The translations under genes were made by a program, and so were the position numbers. Under the pieces are notes generated by a model. It made no database searches and had not been told where the DNA came from. It worked only from the letters and a program-made list of their open reading frames with translations. From Pasteurellaceae bacterium RH1A (lineage in GTDB: Bacteria > Pseudomonadota > Gammaproteobacteria > Enterobacterales > Pasteurellaceae), in the NCBI GenBank assembly GCA_012221805.1, contig CP015195.1, positions 1,225,771 to 1,289,770 on the forward strand: DNA of 64,000 nt, in the 5' to 3' direction. Below, piece after piece: positions 43,945 to 54,019 of this stretch. Positions within the stretch are counted from its first letter, which is position 1, and every line of letters starts with the position of its first letter.

Positions 43945-43976
43945 GCACTCTATGGTCGTGATATTGATAGGGCGTC

Positions 43977-44115
43977 TTGATGCTTTAAATATATAAAACA
44001 AGCAAGTTTATATTACCCCTTATTCCCCAGCCCCAAAGGGGCTGAAGATGCGTAACCTAGTACGGCTCTGCCGTGCTAGGCATAAATAGGTTGATTTTTA
44101 TGCTTGAAACATCAA
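43977..44115. repeat. MITE-like element, copy A (139 bp)
   Basis: Imperfect terminal inverted repeats (TTGATGCTTTAAATATAT; right end reads TTGATGTTTCAAGCATAA in reverse) enclose the hairpins AGCCCCAAAGGGGCT and CCTAGTACGGCTCTGCCGTG. It is a shorter version of the 57403-57602 element. It occupies most of the 318-base gap between rseA and uspA, which otherwise holds only the terminator and the uspA leader. Confidence 0.75.
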
Positions 44116-44225
44116 TAGGCCTTAAATATTTCCCACCAATTTTCAAAAGTGTGATCTAGTCCAAGTTTTTTTGAAAATGAATATGTTAGGATAAAGCCAT
44201 AACAGACCACCATAAGGAGTTCATT

Positions 44226-44651
44226 ATGTACAAACATATTTTAGTTGCCGTTGATCTTTCCGAAGAAAGTCTGATCTTATTACGTAAGGGCGAGAGTTTG
44301 GCCAAACAGTGCGGGGCCAAATTGTCGGTCATTCATGTGGATGTGAATTTTTCCGATCTCTATACTGGCCTGATTGATATTAATATGTCTTCTGTACAAG
44401 ACTCAGTCAGCAATGAAACCCTAGAGGCCTTGAATGAATTGGCAGGTAAAATTGATTATCCGCTGACAGAAAAACTCAATGGCACGGGCGATTTCAGCCA
44501 AGTCCTACAAGAAGCGGTGGATAATTACCAGGTTGATCTCTTGATTACTGGCCACCACCAAGACTTCTGGAGCAAGTTTGTCTCTTCCACTCGACAAGTC
44601 TTGAATACGGTATCTGTTGATATGTTGGTTGTGCCGCTGGCTGATGAATAA
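44226..44651 (+). CDS. uspA: Universal stress protein A
   Basis: A 141-residue cytoplasmic UspA-family protein (YKHILVAVDLSEESLILLRKGESLA at the N-terminus). It resembles E. coli UspA rather than ATP-binding UspFG types; the C-terminal motif reads ITGHHQDFWSKFVSSTRQVLNTVSVDMLVVPL. Involved in stress and stasis survival. Start: ATG after AAGGAGTTCATT. Confidence 0.94.
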   Translation: MYKHILVAVDLSEESLILLRKGESLAKQCGAKLSVIHVDVNFSDLYTGLIDINMSSVQDSVSNETLEALNELAGKIDYPLTEKLNGTGDFSQVLQEAVDNYQVDLLITGHHQDFWSKFVSSTRQVLNTVSVDMLVVPLADE

Positions 44652-44697
44652 CAAGCGGGGCATTTTAATCAAAAAATTGCAAATAAATCCCGAAAAC

Positions 44698-44731
44698 AAA
44701 CCGCTTGTTGGACGACAAGCGGTTTATTTTT
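44698..44731 (+). terminator. Uptake-sequence terminator after uspA
   Basis: AAACCGCTTGT and ACAAGCGGTTT, an inverted pair of uptake cores, form an 11-bp stem with a 6-base loop and ATTTTT tail. Confidence 0.9.
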
Positions 44732-44852
44732 GTAAAAGATAGGGAAATAGTCAGGTTTTTGCATGAAAAATCAGCATGAATGTTTTATAAAAAACCTAAA
44801 GTATGCAAGAATATGATGTATTTTGTCTTTATCCCTATTTAGAGTACGAAAA

Positions 44853-47483
44853 ATGAAAACAACTTCTGACATCAGACAATCTTTTTTAGACTTTTTTAAA
44901 AGCCACGGCCATACGGTGGTGGAAAGTAGCTCCCTTGTGCCGGAGAACGACCCAACCCTGCTTTTTACCAATGCAGGCATGAACCAGTTTAAAGATGTAT
45001 TCTTGGGCCTAGAAAAACGCCCTTACACCCGTGCTACCACAGCCCAACGCTGTGTGCGAGCTGGTGGCAAACATAATGATTTAGAAAATGTAGGTTATAC
45101 CGCCCGCCACCATACCTTCTTTGAAATGATGGGTAATTTCAGCTTTGGCGATTATTTCAAGCACGATGCCATTCGTTTCGGCTGGGAATTTTTAACCTCG
45201 CCACAATGGCTGGGCCTGCCGAAAGAAAAACTTTACGTTACCGTCTATGAAACCGATGATGAGGCCTATGATATTTGGCACAAGGAAGTCGGTGTACCAG
45301 CCGATCACATTATTCGTATTGGCGACAATAAGGGCGCGCCTTATGCCTCAGATAACTTCTGGGCCATGGGCGATACAGGGCCTTGTGGGCCGTGTACTGA
45401 GATCTTCTACGATCATGGCGAAAGCCACTGGGGTGGCCTGCCGGGTACACCTGAAGAGGATGGCGACCGTTATATCGAAGTCTGGAACATCGTTTTCATG
45501 CAATTCAACCGTCAGGCCGATGGCGCCATGGAAAAATTACCAAAGCCATCGGTTGATACTGGAATGGGGCTTGAGCGGATGACCGCCGTGCTTCAGCATG
45601 TTAATTCCAACTACGAAATTGATATTTTCCAAACCCTGATTAAGGCCGTAGCAGATTTGTTAGGCGTGAGCGATTTAGACAATAAATCCCTGCGTGTGGT
45701 GGCCGACCACATCCGTGCCTGTTCTTACTTGATTGCTGACGGGGTTGTGCCGTCTAACGAAGGCCGTGGTTATGTATTACGCCGCATTATCCGCCGAGCT
45801 GTTCGCCACGGTAACATTTTAGGTGCTAAAGAAGCCTTCTTCTATAAATTAGTGCCTGTGCTTGCCCAGGTAATGGGTCAGGCTGGCCAAATTATTAGCC
45901 AAAAACAAGAACATATTGAGAAAACTCTCAAGGCTGAAGAAGAGCAGTTTGCCCGCACCCTTGAGCGTGGCTTGGCCCTATTGGAAGAGGCCTTGGCTAA
46001 GGTAGAAAACAAACAGCTTTCAGGCCAAGTTGCCTTTAGACTGTACGACACCTTCGGCTTCCCGCTAGATTTAACAGCCGATGTTTGTCGTGAACGTGAA
46101 ATCACCATTGATGAAGCCGGCTTTGAGGCTGAAATGCAGGCCCAACGTGAGCGGGCCAAGGCCAGCAGTAACTTTGGCACAGACTACAACAATGTGATCA
46201 AGGTTGAAGGCTCAACCGAGTTTCTAGGCTATACCGAAACAGCGCTTGAGGGTGCTAAAGTGCTTGCCCTCTTTAGTAATGGCAAGGCTGTGGACAGCAT
46301 TCAATCAGGCGAAAATGCGGTGGTTATCTTAGACAAAACGCCATTCTATGGTGAATCAGGGGGGCAAGTCGGTGATAGCGGCCTAATTTCAAAAGAAGAT
46401 TGCAGTTTCTTCGCTGTAAACGATACTCAAAAATATGGATCGGTTTTCGGTCATATTGGTCAGCTTCGTTCAGGGACTCTCCAATTGGGTGATAAAGTTG
46501 CTTGTCAGATTAATGAAGCCCGCCGTCAGGCCATTACCCTTAATCACTCAGCTACCCACCTATTACATTCGGCCCTACGTCAGGTTTTAGGTGATCATGT
46601 GGCCCAAAAAGGCTCTTTGGTTAATGAAAACCTGCTTCGTTTCGATTTTTCTCAGCCAGAAGCCATTAGCAAGTCGCAATTAGAAGAAATTGAGCGTATT
46701 ATTAACCGTAAGATCCGTGAAAATATTACCGTAACTACGGATGTTATGGATTTAGAGGCTGCCAAACAAAAAGGAGCCATGGCTCTCTTTGGCGAGAAGT
46801 ATGGCGATAAGGTCCGTGTGGTGGGCATGAGTGAGTTTTCTGTCGAGTTATGTGGCGGGACACACGTTGGGCAAACCGGCCAGATTGGTTTATTCAAATT
46901 GGTCTCTGAAGGGGCCGTGGCCGCAGGCGTTCGCCGTGTGGAAGCCTTAACAGGTGAAAATGCTCTTGACTGGTTACACCACCAACAAAAAGTGATTCAA
47001 CAGGGTGCAGAGCTGCTCAAGGCAGACAGCAATAGCCTAGTTGAAAAAATCCAACAACTACAAGACAAGGCCAAACGCACCGAGAAAGAATTGCAACAGC
47101 TCAAGGATAAGTTTGCCGCACAAGCGGGGACAGAATTGGCAAAATCTGCAAAACAAGTCAATGGTGTGAACTTGGTTGTTGAGAAACTTTCAGGCGTGGA
47201 AACCAAGGCCTTGAGAACCATGGTCGATGATCTGAAAAATCAACTGGGCACAGCCGTGATTGTCTTTGCCTCAGAGTTGGATGGCAAGGTTAATTTAGTG
47301 GTTGGGGTATCGCAAGATATCACCGACAAAATCAATGCGGGACAATTGGTTGGGCAGATGGCTCAAGCGGTTGGCGGCAAAGGGGGCGGCCGTGCAGATA
47401 TGGCCATGGCTGGGGGGACACAGCCAGAGCATATCGAAGAGGCACTTGCCCTTGCGACGAATTGGATTCAAGCAAAACTTTAA
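44853..47483 (+). CDS. alaS: Alanyl-tRNA synthetase
   Basis: A class II synthetase of 876 residues, the same as E. coli. Catalytic core: [44 protein letters not shown]. Editing domain zinc motifs: [11 protein letters not shown] and CGGTHVG. C-terminal coiled coil and C-Ala domain: [12 protein letters not shown]...[16 protein letters not shown] start at MKTTSDIRQ; a Met ten codons upstream is unlikely. csrA follows downstream, as in E. coli. Confidence 0.97.
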   Translation: MKTTSDIRQSFLDFFKSHGHTVVESSSLVPENDPTLLFTNAGMNQFKDVFLGLEKRPYTRATTAQRCVRAGGKHNDLENVGYTARHHTFFEMMGNFSFGDYFKHDAIRFGWEFLTSPQWLGLPKEKLYVTVYETDDEAYDIWHKEVGVPADHIIRIGDNKGAPYASDNFWAMGDTGPCGPCTEIFYDHGESHWGGLPGTPEEDGDRYIEVWNIVFMQFNRQADGAMEKLPKPSVDTGMGLERMTAVLQHVNSNYEIDIFQTLIKAVADLLGVSDLDNKSLRVVADHIRACSYLIADGVVPSNEGRGYVLRRIIRRAVRHGNILGAKEAFFYKLVPVLAQVMGQAGQIISQKQEHIEKTLKAEEEQFARTLERGLALLEEALAKVENKQLSGQVAFRLYDTFGFPLDLTADVCREREITIDEAGFEAEMQAQRERAKASSNFGTDYNNVIKVEGSTEFLGYTETALEGAKVLALFSNGKAVDSIQSGENAVVILDKTPFYGESGGQVGDSGLISKEDCSFFAVNDTQKYGSVFGHIGQLRSGTLQLGDKVACQINEARRQAITLNHSATHLLHSALRQVLGDHVAQKGSLVNENLLRFDFSQPEAISKSQLEEIERIINRKIRENITVTTDVMDLEAAKQKGAMALFGEKYGDKVRVVGMSEFSVELCGGTHVGQTGQIGLFKLVSEGAVAAGVRRVEALTGENALDWLHHQQKVIQQGAELLKADSNSLVEKIQQLQDKAKRTEKELQQLKDKFAAQAGTELAKSAKQVNGVNLVVEKLSGVETKALRTMVDDLKNQLGTAVIVFASELDGKVNLVVGVSQDITDKINAGQLVGQMAQAVGGKGGGRADMAMAGGTQPEHIEEALALATNWIQAKL

Positions 47484-47568
47484 TCAATGAAGAGCGAAGC
47501 ATAGGAGTTGCTTTACTCAGTTCTATAATATAGGAAGTTGTTATTATAGAGAAAACTAGGAGGCAACT

Positions 47569-47757
47569 ATGTTAATTTTAACACGCAAGATTGGAGAGAG
47601 TTTACTGATCGGGGATGAAGTCGAAATTACCGTGCTAAGCGTGCGAGGCAATCAGGTAAAACTTGGGGTGAAAGCCCCCAAAGAAGTGGCTGTCCACCGT
47701 GAGGAAATCTACCAGCGCATCAAGGCATCAGAGGCTGAGTCCAATAATCAAAACTGA
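47569..47757 (+). CDS. csrA: Carbon storage regulator CsrA
   Basis: A 62-residue dimeric RNA-binding translational regulator ([23 protein letters not shown]), with RNA contact residues Leu4, Arg6 and Arg44 (VAVHREE) conserved. Its own leader contains AGGA-type GGA motifs (CTAGGAGG), consistent with autoregulation. A TATAAT box lies at about 47523. Confidence 0.97.
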   Translation: MLILTRKIGESLLIGDEVEITVLSVRGNQVKLGVKAPKEVAVHREEIYQRIKASEAESNNQN

Positions 47758-47826
47758 TTTTTAGACTAGGGGCAAACAGGCCTCGCTACTGTTTTGTGTA
47801 ATTTGTAAATTTTCAACCCAAACAAA

Positions 47827-47855
47827 CCGCTTGCAGGATGTGCAAGCGGCATCTT
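47827..47855 (+). terminator. Uptake-sequence hairpin after csrA
   Basis: CCGCTTGCA-GGATG-TGCAAGCGG, a 9-bp stem made of opposed uptake cores, followed by CATCTTT. It lies 19 bases before the galU start codon. Confidence 0.65.
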
Positions 47856-47867
47856 TAAGGATATTTT

Positions 47868-48755
47868 ATGAAAGTGATCATTCCTGTTGCGGGGCTTGGT
47901 ACCCGTATGTTGCCTGCAACCAAGGCCATTCCAAAAGAAATGCTGACCATTGCAGATAAACCGCTGATTCAGTATATCGTCAATGAATGTGTGGCGGCAG
48001 GCATCAAGGAAATTGTTTTGGTGACGCACTCATCCAAGAATGCCATCGAAAACCACTTTGATACCTCTTTTGAGTTGGAAACCATGCTGGAAAAACGGGT
48101 AAAACGTCAGTTATTGGATGAAGTCCGTTCCATTGTGCCAAAAGATGTGACCATTATGCACGTCCGTCAAGGCCAGGCCAAGGGCCTAGGCCATGCGGTT
48201 TTATGTGGCCGTGCCTTGGTGGGTAATGAGCCTTTTGCGGTGGTTTTACCCGATGTGCTCTTGGCTGATTTTTCGGCTGATCAAAGCCGAGAAAACTTGG
48301 CAGCCATGATCAAGCGCTTTAAGGAAACAGGCAACAGCCAAATTATGGTGGCACCTGTCCCTCAAGAAAATGTCAGCAGCTATGGGATTGCTGACTGTGC
48401 AGGCGTGGACTTAGAAGCTGGCCTTAGTACGCCCGTTGTGAAATTGGTGGAAAAACCAAGCGTGGAAGAAGCACCGTCTAATTATGCGGTGGTCGGGCGT
48501 TATGTCTTCTCTGCGGCCATTTGGGATCTCTTAGCCAAAACCCCTGTGGGTGTGGGTGATGAAATCCAATTAACCGATGCCATTGATATGCTCTTGGCGA
48601 AAGAAACCGTGGAAGCCTTTAGGATGACGGGCAAAACCTTCGACTGTGGCGATAAATTAGGCTATATGGAAGCCTTTGTCGAATATAGCCTGCATCATAA
48701 TAAGTGCGGAAAGGATTTTAAAACCTACCTCAAGAGCTTGCTCAAAACCCTTTAA
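47868..48755 (+). CDS. galU: UTP-glucose-1-phosphate uridylyltransferase
   Basis: GalU makes UDP-glucose for LPS/LOS core, capsule and galactose use. It has 295 residues with the nucleotide-binding loop [18 protein letters not shown], the [16 protein letters not shown] segment, VVLPDVLL and [21 protein letters not shown]. Start: ATG after AAGGATATTTT. Confidence 0.96.
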   Translation: MKVIIPVAGLGTRMLPATKAIPKEMLTIADKPLIQYIVNECVAAGIKEIVLVTHSSKNAIENHFDTSFELETMLEKRVKRQLLDEVRSIVPKDVTIMHVRQGQAKGLGHAVLCGRALVGNEPFAVVLPDVLLADFSADQSRENLAAMIKRFKETGNSQIMVAPVPQENVSSYGIADCAGVDLEAGLSTPVVKLVEKPSVEEAPSNYAVVGRYVFSAAIWDLLAKTPVGVGDEIQLTDAIDMLLAKETVEAFRMTGKTFDCGDKLGYMEAFVEYSLHHNKCGKDFKTYLKSLLKTL

Positions 48756-48760
48756 GGCAA

Positions 48761-48789
48761 AATAGGCGGAATTAACCGCCTATTTTTTT
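48761..48789 (+). terminator. Terminator of galU
   Basis: AATAGGCGG and CCGCCTATT form a 9-bp stem with a 6-base loop and a T-run. Confidence 0.93.
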
Positions 48790-48890
48790 GTCTCTATATA
48801 GGCCAAAGGCCTAAATTTTGCTGAAGGCAGATTATTTCATTGAATTAACAAGGGGTTTTTTGTTATATTTAGCAGGATTTTTCGCCTTAA

Positions 48891-49988
<1,098 letters not shown>

Positions 49989-49997
49989 GTCCTTGAA

Positions 49998-50021
49998 ATT
50001 GGCGATGTTCTCATCGCCAAT
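49998..50021 (+). other. Stem-loop between mreB and mreC
   Basis: ATTGGCGATG-TTCT-CATCGCCAAT, a perfect 10-bp stem without T-run. It probably protects the mreB mRNA end or reduces mreCD expression. Confidence 0.6.
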
Positions 50022-50046
50022 CCCCTTTCCAGAGCCTTAAAAACGC

Positions 50047-51099
50047 ATGAAGCCAATTTTTGCTAAATCCCCCTCCCTGGGCCTACGCCTATTTTTTGCT
50101 ATCACCCTGTCTATCATCTGTATTCTTACAGATGGCCGCACGACAGCCATGATACAAGTACGCAACTGGCTTGAAACCGCAGTAAGTGGCCTCTATTATT
50201 TTGCCAATACCCCGCGTTCCGTCCTAGATGGTGTCAGTAATAACTTTATTGATAACAACAAACTTCAGCTTGAAAACCAGGCTTTAAAGGATCAGCTGCG
50301 TGAAAAAAATGCCGATCTGCTTTTGCTTGATCAGCTCAAGGTGGAAAACCAGCGCCTGCGCCTCCTATTAAGTTCCCCTCTGCGTCAAGATGAATATAAA
50401 AAAGTGGCAGAAGTTTTGGCCGCTGAAATGGATAACTACCGCCAGCAGGTGGTCATCAACCAGGGCCGAAATGATGGTGCCTTTGTGGGGCAGCCTATTA
50501 TTGATGAACGGGGCGTGGTCGGCCAGGTCATTTCGGTGGGGGAAAAGAGCAGTCGAGTGCTACTGATTAGTGATGTGACCCACGCTGTGCCAGTTCAGGT
50601 CTTGCGTAATGATGTGCGAGCCATTGCCAATGGCACGGGCCATAATGATGAACTCTTGCTGGATAACCTGCCCCGTACGGTGGATATTGCCAAGGGCGAT
50701 GTCTTAGTTACCTCTGGCCTGGGTGGCCGTTTTCCTGAAGGTTATCCTGTTGCGGTGGTGGAATCGGTGTCAAATGACGGCAAGACCCACTTCGCCCGAG
50801 TGGTTGCCCGTCCGCTGGCTTCTCTGGATCGTTTGCGGTATTTGCTCCTGCTTTGGCCAACCAGCGAAGAGGTGCGTAAGGCACAAAGCATTTCGCCACA
50901 AGATGTGCGTGATGCGGTGGAAGAGCGCCGCCAAAGCCTCAACCCGCTAGAACGCCTTAAAAATGGTATGAAAAAGACCCCTATCAAGGAAGACAGCAGG
51001 GAAGAAGCACAGGATGATGACCTAGGTGAAAACCCAGCCAGCCTGCCTGAGCAAGAAGAGGACGGCATCAACCACAGCACAGAAGAAGGAGCAGAATAA
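50047..51099 (+). CDS. mreC: Rod-shape protein MreC
   Basis: A 350-residue bitopic protein of the elongasome. It has an N-terminal membrane helix (LGLRLFFAITLSIICILTDG), a coiled coil (about residues 75-110, LQLENQALKDQLREKNADLLLLDQLK) and a periplasmic beta domain. The acidic C-terminal tail is low-complexity. It overlaps mreD by one base. Confidence 0.95.
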   Translation: MKPIFAKSPSLGLRLFFAITLSIICILTDGRTTAMIQVRNWLETAVSGLYYFANTPRSVLDGVSNNFIDNNKLQLENQALKDQLREKNADLLLLDQLKVENQRLRLLLSSPLRQDEYKKVAEVLAAEMDNYRQQVVINQGRNDGAFVGQPIIDERGVVGQVISVGEKSSRVLLISDVTHAVPVQVLRNDVRAIANGTGHNDELLLDNLPRTVDIAKGDVLVTSGLGGRFPEGYPVAVVESVSNDGKTHFARVVARPLASLDRLRYLLLLWPTSEEVRKAQSISPQDVRDAVEERRQSLNPLERLKNGMKKTPIKEDSREEAQDDDLGENPASLPEQEEDGINHSTEEGAE

Positions 51100-51587
51100 T
51101 GCGAGGCAACCCAATTTTTCAACTGCTGGTCTTAATCGCCATTTTTGTGGTGGCCTTTGTGCTGGAAATTATGCCTTGGCCAGCAGGCTTTCAAGGTCTA
51201 CGTCCAACCTGGATTGTGTTGGTGCTGCTTTATTGGACTCTGGCTTTACCCAATAAAATTAACGTTGGCACAGCCTTTGCCGCAGGCATTGTTTGGGATC
51301 TGATTCTAGGCTCTATCTTGGGCATTCACGCCCTGGTTTTGTCCTTTGCCATTTATTTTGTGGCCAAATACCACCTGATTTTACGCAACCTCTCCCTTTG
51401 GTTACAAAGCCTCTTGGTCATGGGCTTTATTGTGCTGATTCGCTGTGCCATTTTCTTGGTGGAATTTATTTTACACAGTGCAGAATTTAACAGCCAAGAG
51501 TTAGCTGGGGCGGTCATTAGTGGCGTACTTTGGCCTTGGATCTTCTTGTTGATGCGCCATATCCGCCGAGGCTTGCATTTGCGTTAG
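51099..51587 (+). CDS. mreD: Rod-shape protein MreD
   Basis: A 162-residue integral membrane protein of the elongasome with about five or six helices (LLVLIAIFVVAFVLEIMPWP, LILGSILGIHALVLSFAIYFV and others). Its start overlaps the mreC stop. A beheaded duplicate of residues 32-162 lies at 15325-15720. Confidence 0.95.
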   Translation: MRGNPIFQLLVLIAIFVVAFVLEIMPWPAGFQGLRPTWIVLVLLYWTLALPNKINVGTAFAAGIVWDLILGSILGIHALVLSFAIYFVAKYHLILRNLSLWLQSLLVMGFIVLIRCAIFLVEFILHSAEFNSQELAGAVISGVLWPWIFLLMRHIRRGLHLR

Positions 51588-51590
51588 GCC

Positions 51591-51655
51591 GTAGGGTGGG
51601 CATCCTTGCCCACCGTGTTACCCGTTCCTATGGTGGGCAAGGATGCCCACCCTAC
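51591..51655. repeat. Perfect 24-bp inverted repeat (GTAGGGTGGGCA family)
   Basis: Arms 51591-51614 and 51632-51655 begin GTAGGGTGGGCATCCTTGCC and are exact inverses, with a 17-base loop. It fills the space between mreD and rarA. One arm alone recurs at 53901-53924. Confidence 0.9.
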
Positions 51656-51668
51656 ATTTATATTAGAT

Positions 51669-53009
51669 ATGAAAAGTAGCCTTTCCCTTGATTTTACCGA
51701 AGACTTCCGTCCTCTTTCTGCCCGTATGCGGCCCCGCAATCTCAATGAATATATCGGACAGTCGCACATTGTCGGCCCAGGCAAGCCCTTGCGTCGAGCC
51801 ATTGAAGCAGGCCACAGCCATTCGATGATTTTCTGGGGGCCGCCAGGCACGGGTAAGACCACCTTGGCCGAAATCATTGCCCACCAACTTGATGCCGAAG
51901 TGGAGAGGATTTCAGCCGTGACCAGCGGCATTAAAGAAATCCGAGAAGCCATAGAGATTGCCAAACGCAACCAACAAACAGGCCGCCGTACCCTCTTGTT
52001 TGTGGATGAAGTCCACCGCTTTAACAAGAGCCAGCAAGATGCCTTCCTACCTCATATTGAAGACGGCACCATCATTTTTATTGGCGCAACTACCGAAAAT
52101 CCTTCCTTTGAACTCAATAATGCCCTACTTTCACGAGCCAGGATCTACATTCTAAAATCCCTGACCAGCACCGAAATCCAGCAGGTCTTGGCACAAGCAC
52201 TGGCCGATGAGGAGCGGGGCTTGGGCCGAGAAAAAATCATCTTAGAAGATGAAGTGATTGATCTCTTGGCCGATTATGTCAATGGCGATGCTCGCTTTGC
52301 TCTAAATTGCTTGGAGCTGATGGTGGATATGGCGGAAGGATCGCCCCAAGGAAAGGTACTCAATAAGGCGCTTTTGGTGGATGTGCTAGGCGAACGCCAA
52401 GCCCGCTTTGACAAGGGCGGAGATCGGTATTACGACCTGATTTCCGCTCTACACAAGTCTATCCGAGGTTCTTCGCCCGATGGCGCTCTTTATTGGTATG
52501 CTCGCATTCTCACCGCAGGCGGCGATCCCCTCTATGTGGCCCGCCGCCTTTTGGCCATCGCCTCTGAAGACATTGGCAATGCTGACCCTCGAGCCATGCA
52601 AGTAGCGCTCAGCGCCTGGGACTGCTTTACCCGAGTAGGCGCCTATGAGGGCGAGCGAGCCATTGCCCAGGCCGTGATTTATTTGGCGGTTGCTCCAAAA
52701 AGTAATGCGGTCTATCAGGCCTTTAACCAGGCCAAGAAACTGGCCCAAGAGGCCAAGGACTATGATGTTCCACCCCATCTTCGCAACGCCCCAACTAAAT
52801 TGATGAAGGAGCTGGGCTACGGCGCTGAATACCGCTATGCCCACGATGAAGCCCACGCCTTTGCCGCAGGGGAAAACTATTTCCCTCCCGAACTCAAGGA
52901 TACCAAGTTTTACTACCCCAATGAGCGAGGCTTAGAAAAGCAAATTAAAGACAAGGTGGAATGGATAGAGGAGCAGAATAGGTTGAGTGCCAAGCAGCGT
53001 TATAAGTAA
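51669..53009 (+). CDS. rarA: Replication-associated recombination protein RarA (MgsA)
   Basis: An AAA+ clamp-loader-like ATPase (446 residues) acting at stalled replication forks. Walker [11 protein letters not shown], Walker [11 protein letters not shown], sensor 1 [10 protein letters not shown], and the C-terminal tetramerisation region with [17 protein letters not shown] start at MKSSLSLDF, matching E. coli RarA. No Shine-Dalgarno sequence precedes it; the upstream repeat ends 13 bases before the ATG. A longer in-frame start would translate the repeat itself. Confidence 0.94.
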   Translation: MKSSLSLDFTEDFRPLSARMRPRNLNEYIGQSHIVGPGKPLRRAIEAGHSHSMIFWGPPGTGKTTLAEIIAHQLDAEVERISAVTSGIKEIREAIEIAKRNQQTGRRTLLFVDEVHRFNKSQQDAFLPHIEDGTIIFIGATTENPSFELNNALLSRARIYILKSLTSTEIQQVLAQALADEERGLGREKIILEDEVIDLLADYVNGDARFALNCLELMVDMAEGSPQGKVLNKALLVDVLGERQARFDKGGDRYYDLISALHKSIRGSSPDGALYWYARILTAGGDPLYVARRLLAIASEDIGNADPRAMQVALSAWDCFTRVGAYEGERAIAQAVIYLAVAPKSNAVYQAFNQAKKLAQEAKDYDVPPHLRNAPTKLMKELGYGAEYRYAHDEAHAFAAGENYFPPELKDTKFYYPNERGLEKQIKDKVEWIEEQNRLSAKQRYK

Positions 53010-53025
53010 GGCCTGTTGGTGTTTT

Positions 53026-53133
53026 AAGTATATTGGTGTTTTAAGTATATAAAACAAACAAATTTATCTCATCTTTTATCCCCAGCCCCAAAGGGGCTGA
53101 ATATGCGTAACCTAGTACGGCTCTGCCATGCTA
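53026..53133. repeat. MITE-like element, truncated copy B
   Basis: The left end is duplicated (GGTGTTTTAAGTATAT twice, 16 bases apart near 53019-53053), then AGCCCCAAAGGGGCT and CCTAGTACGGCTCTGCC. The right end is missing: similarity stops inside the last codons of tatD. Confidence 0.65.
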
Positions 53134-53886
53134 GGCAATAAATTCATAAAACCCCAAGGCATTTTCTCTCACCTGCCCAGTTACCTCTTCCACAGGTATG
53201 CCTTTCAGAACAGCAATTTGCTCCATCACAGCCTTAAGCTGAAGCACGGTTTCTCGAGCCATAAAGCCCTCTTGCGGATAGGGGGCATCAGTTTCGATCA
53301 TCAAACGCTTGAGCGGAAAGGCTTTTACTACGGCCTGGGTCTTGGCATTCCATAAAATATCGGGCGTAACACTGACCATATAGGCTGTATCTAGCAGCTT
53401 GTTTATAAGGGCAGGGCTGGCCTTAAACCAGTGAAAATGTGCCTTACTGATCTGATGTTTTTCTAACAAGGCTAGAGCCAGTTCCGTATCTTCATAAACT
53501 ATATGCAAATTTAAGGGTAAATCCCACCGCTTGGCGGTGATGATAAAACGCTCAAGCAGCTCAAGATAGGGCTGGTAATCAAGGCTTGGGTTTTCCTTCT
53601 TCAGATAATAGGGCAGGCCGACTTCGCCGATGGCCGATAATCTATGGTGGTTTTCATCAATCCAGTCAAAGAGGGCTTGGATTTCTGAAGGAGAGGGTAG
53701 GGCTTGTTCAGGGTGGAAGCCGGCGGCGATATGGAGTTTGCTTGCAAGCGGTTGGATTTGGGCCAATTTTTGCAAACTGGCCAAGGAGGTGCTGACGGCT
53801 AGGCAGCCAGATAATTGGGGCTGGTTGAGGATGTAGTCAATATCCTCAGGCGGGAATTGGTCTAGGTGGATATGGCTGTCGAACAT
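53131..53886 (-). CDS. TatD-family metal-dependent hydrolase
   Basis: A 251-residue TIM-barrel phosphodiesterase/nuclease family protein. Metal ligands: His in DSHIHLDQF, Glu in AIGEVGLPYYL, His in LNLHIVYED, His in KAHFHWFK, and Asp in IETDAPYP. It is not closely like E. coli TatD, YcfH or YjjV, so I give no symbol. Start at MFDSHIHL after AAGGAATAAAACC; the reading frame extends upstream through a palindromic repeat and is not coding there. The last two codons and the stop appear to come from the MITE-like repeat at its 3' end. Confidence 0.85.
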   Translation of the reverse strand: MFDSHIHLDQFPPEDIDYILNQPQLSGCLAVSTSLASLQKLAQIQPLASKLHIAAGFHPEQALPSPSEIQALFDWIDENHHRLSAIGEVGLPYYLKKENPSLDYQPYLELLERFIITAKRWDLPLNLHIVYEDTELALALLEKHQISKAHFHWFKASPALINKLLDTAYMVSVTPDILWNAKTQAVVKAFPLKRLMIETDAPYPQEGFMARETVLQLKAVMEQIAVLKGIPVEEVTGQVRENALGFYEFIA

Positions 53887-53900
53887 GGTTTTATTCCTTA

Positions 53901-53924
53901 GTAGGGTGGGCATCCTTGCCCACC
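53901..53924. repeat. Single arm of the GTAGGGTGGGCA repeat
   Basis: Identical over 24 bases to the arms at 51591-51655, but without a partner. It lies just upstream of the tatD start. Confidence 0.8.
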
Positions 53925-53939
53925 ATAAAAGATCTCTCC

Positions 53940-54013
53940 GATAGCGCCAGCGTCCTCGCTGGTGCTGAAACCCCCTTGATAGATAGGGCACCAGCCTGGA
54001 GGCTGGCGCCATC
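53940..54013. repeat. Palindromic GCGCCAGC repeat, copy e (beta + alpha arms)
   Basis: The left arm is beta (GCGCCAGCGTCCTCGCTGGT) and the right arm alpha (GCACCAGCCTGGAGGCTGGC). It lies between the tatD start and the uvrB stop, both on the minus strand. Confidence 0.87.
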
Positions 54014-54019
54014 TTTGAG

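Noticed and set aside
53887..54012. N-terminal extension of the TatD-like gene
   Set aside because: The extra codons translate two intergenic repeats; the family N-terminus MFDSHIHL begins at 53886.
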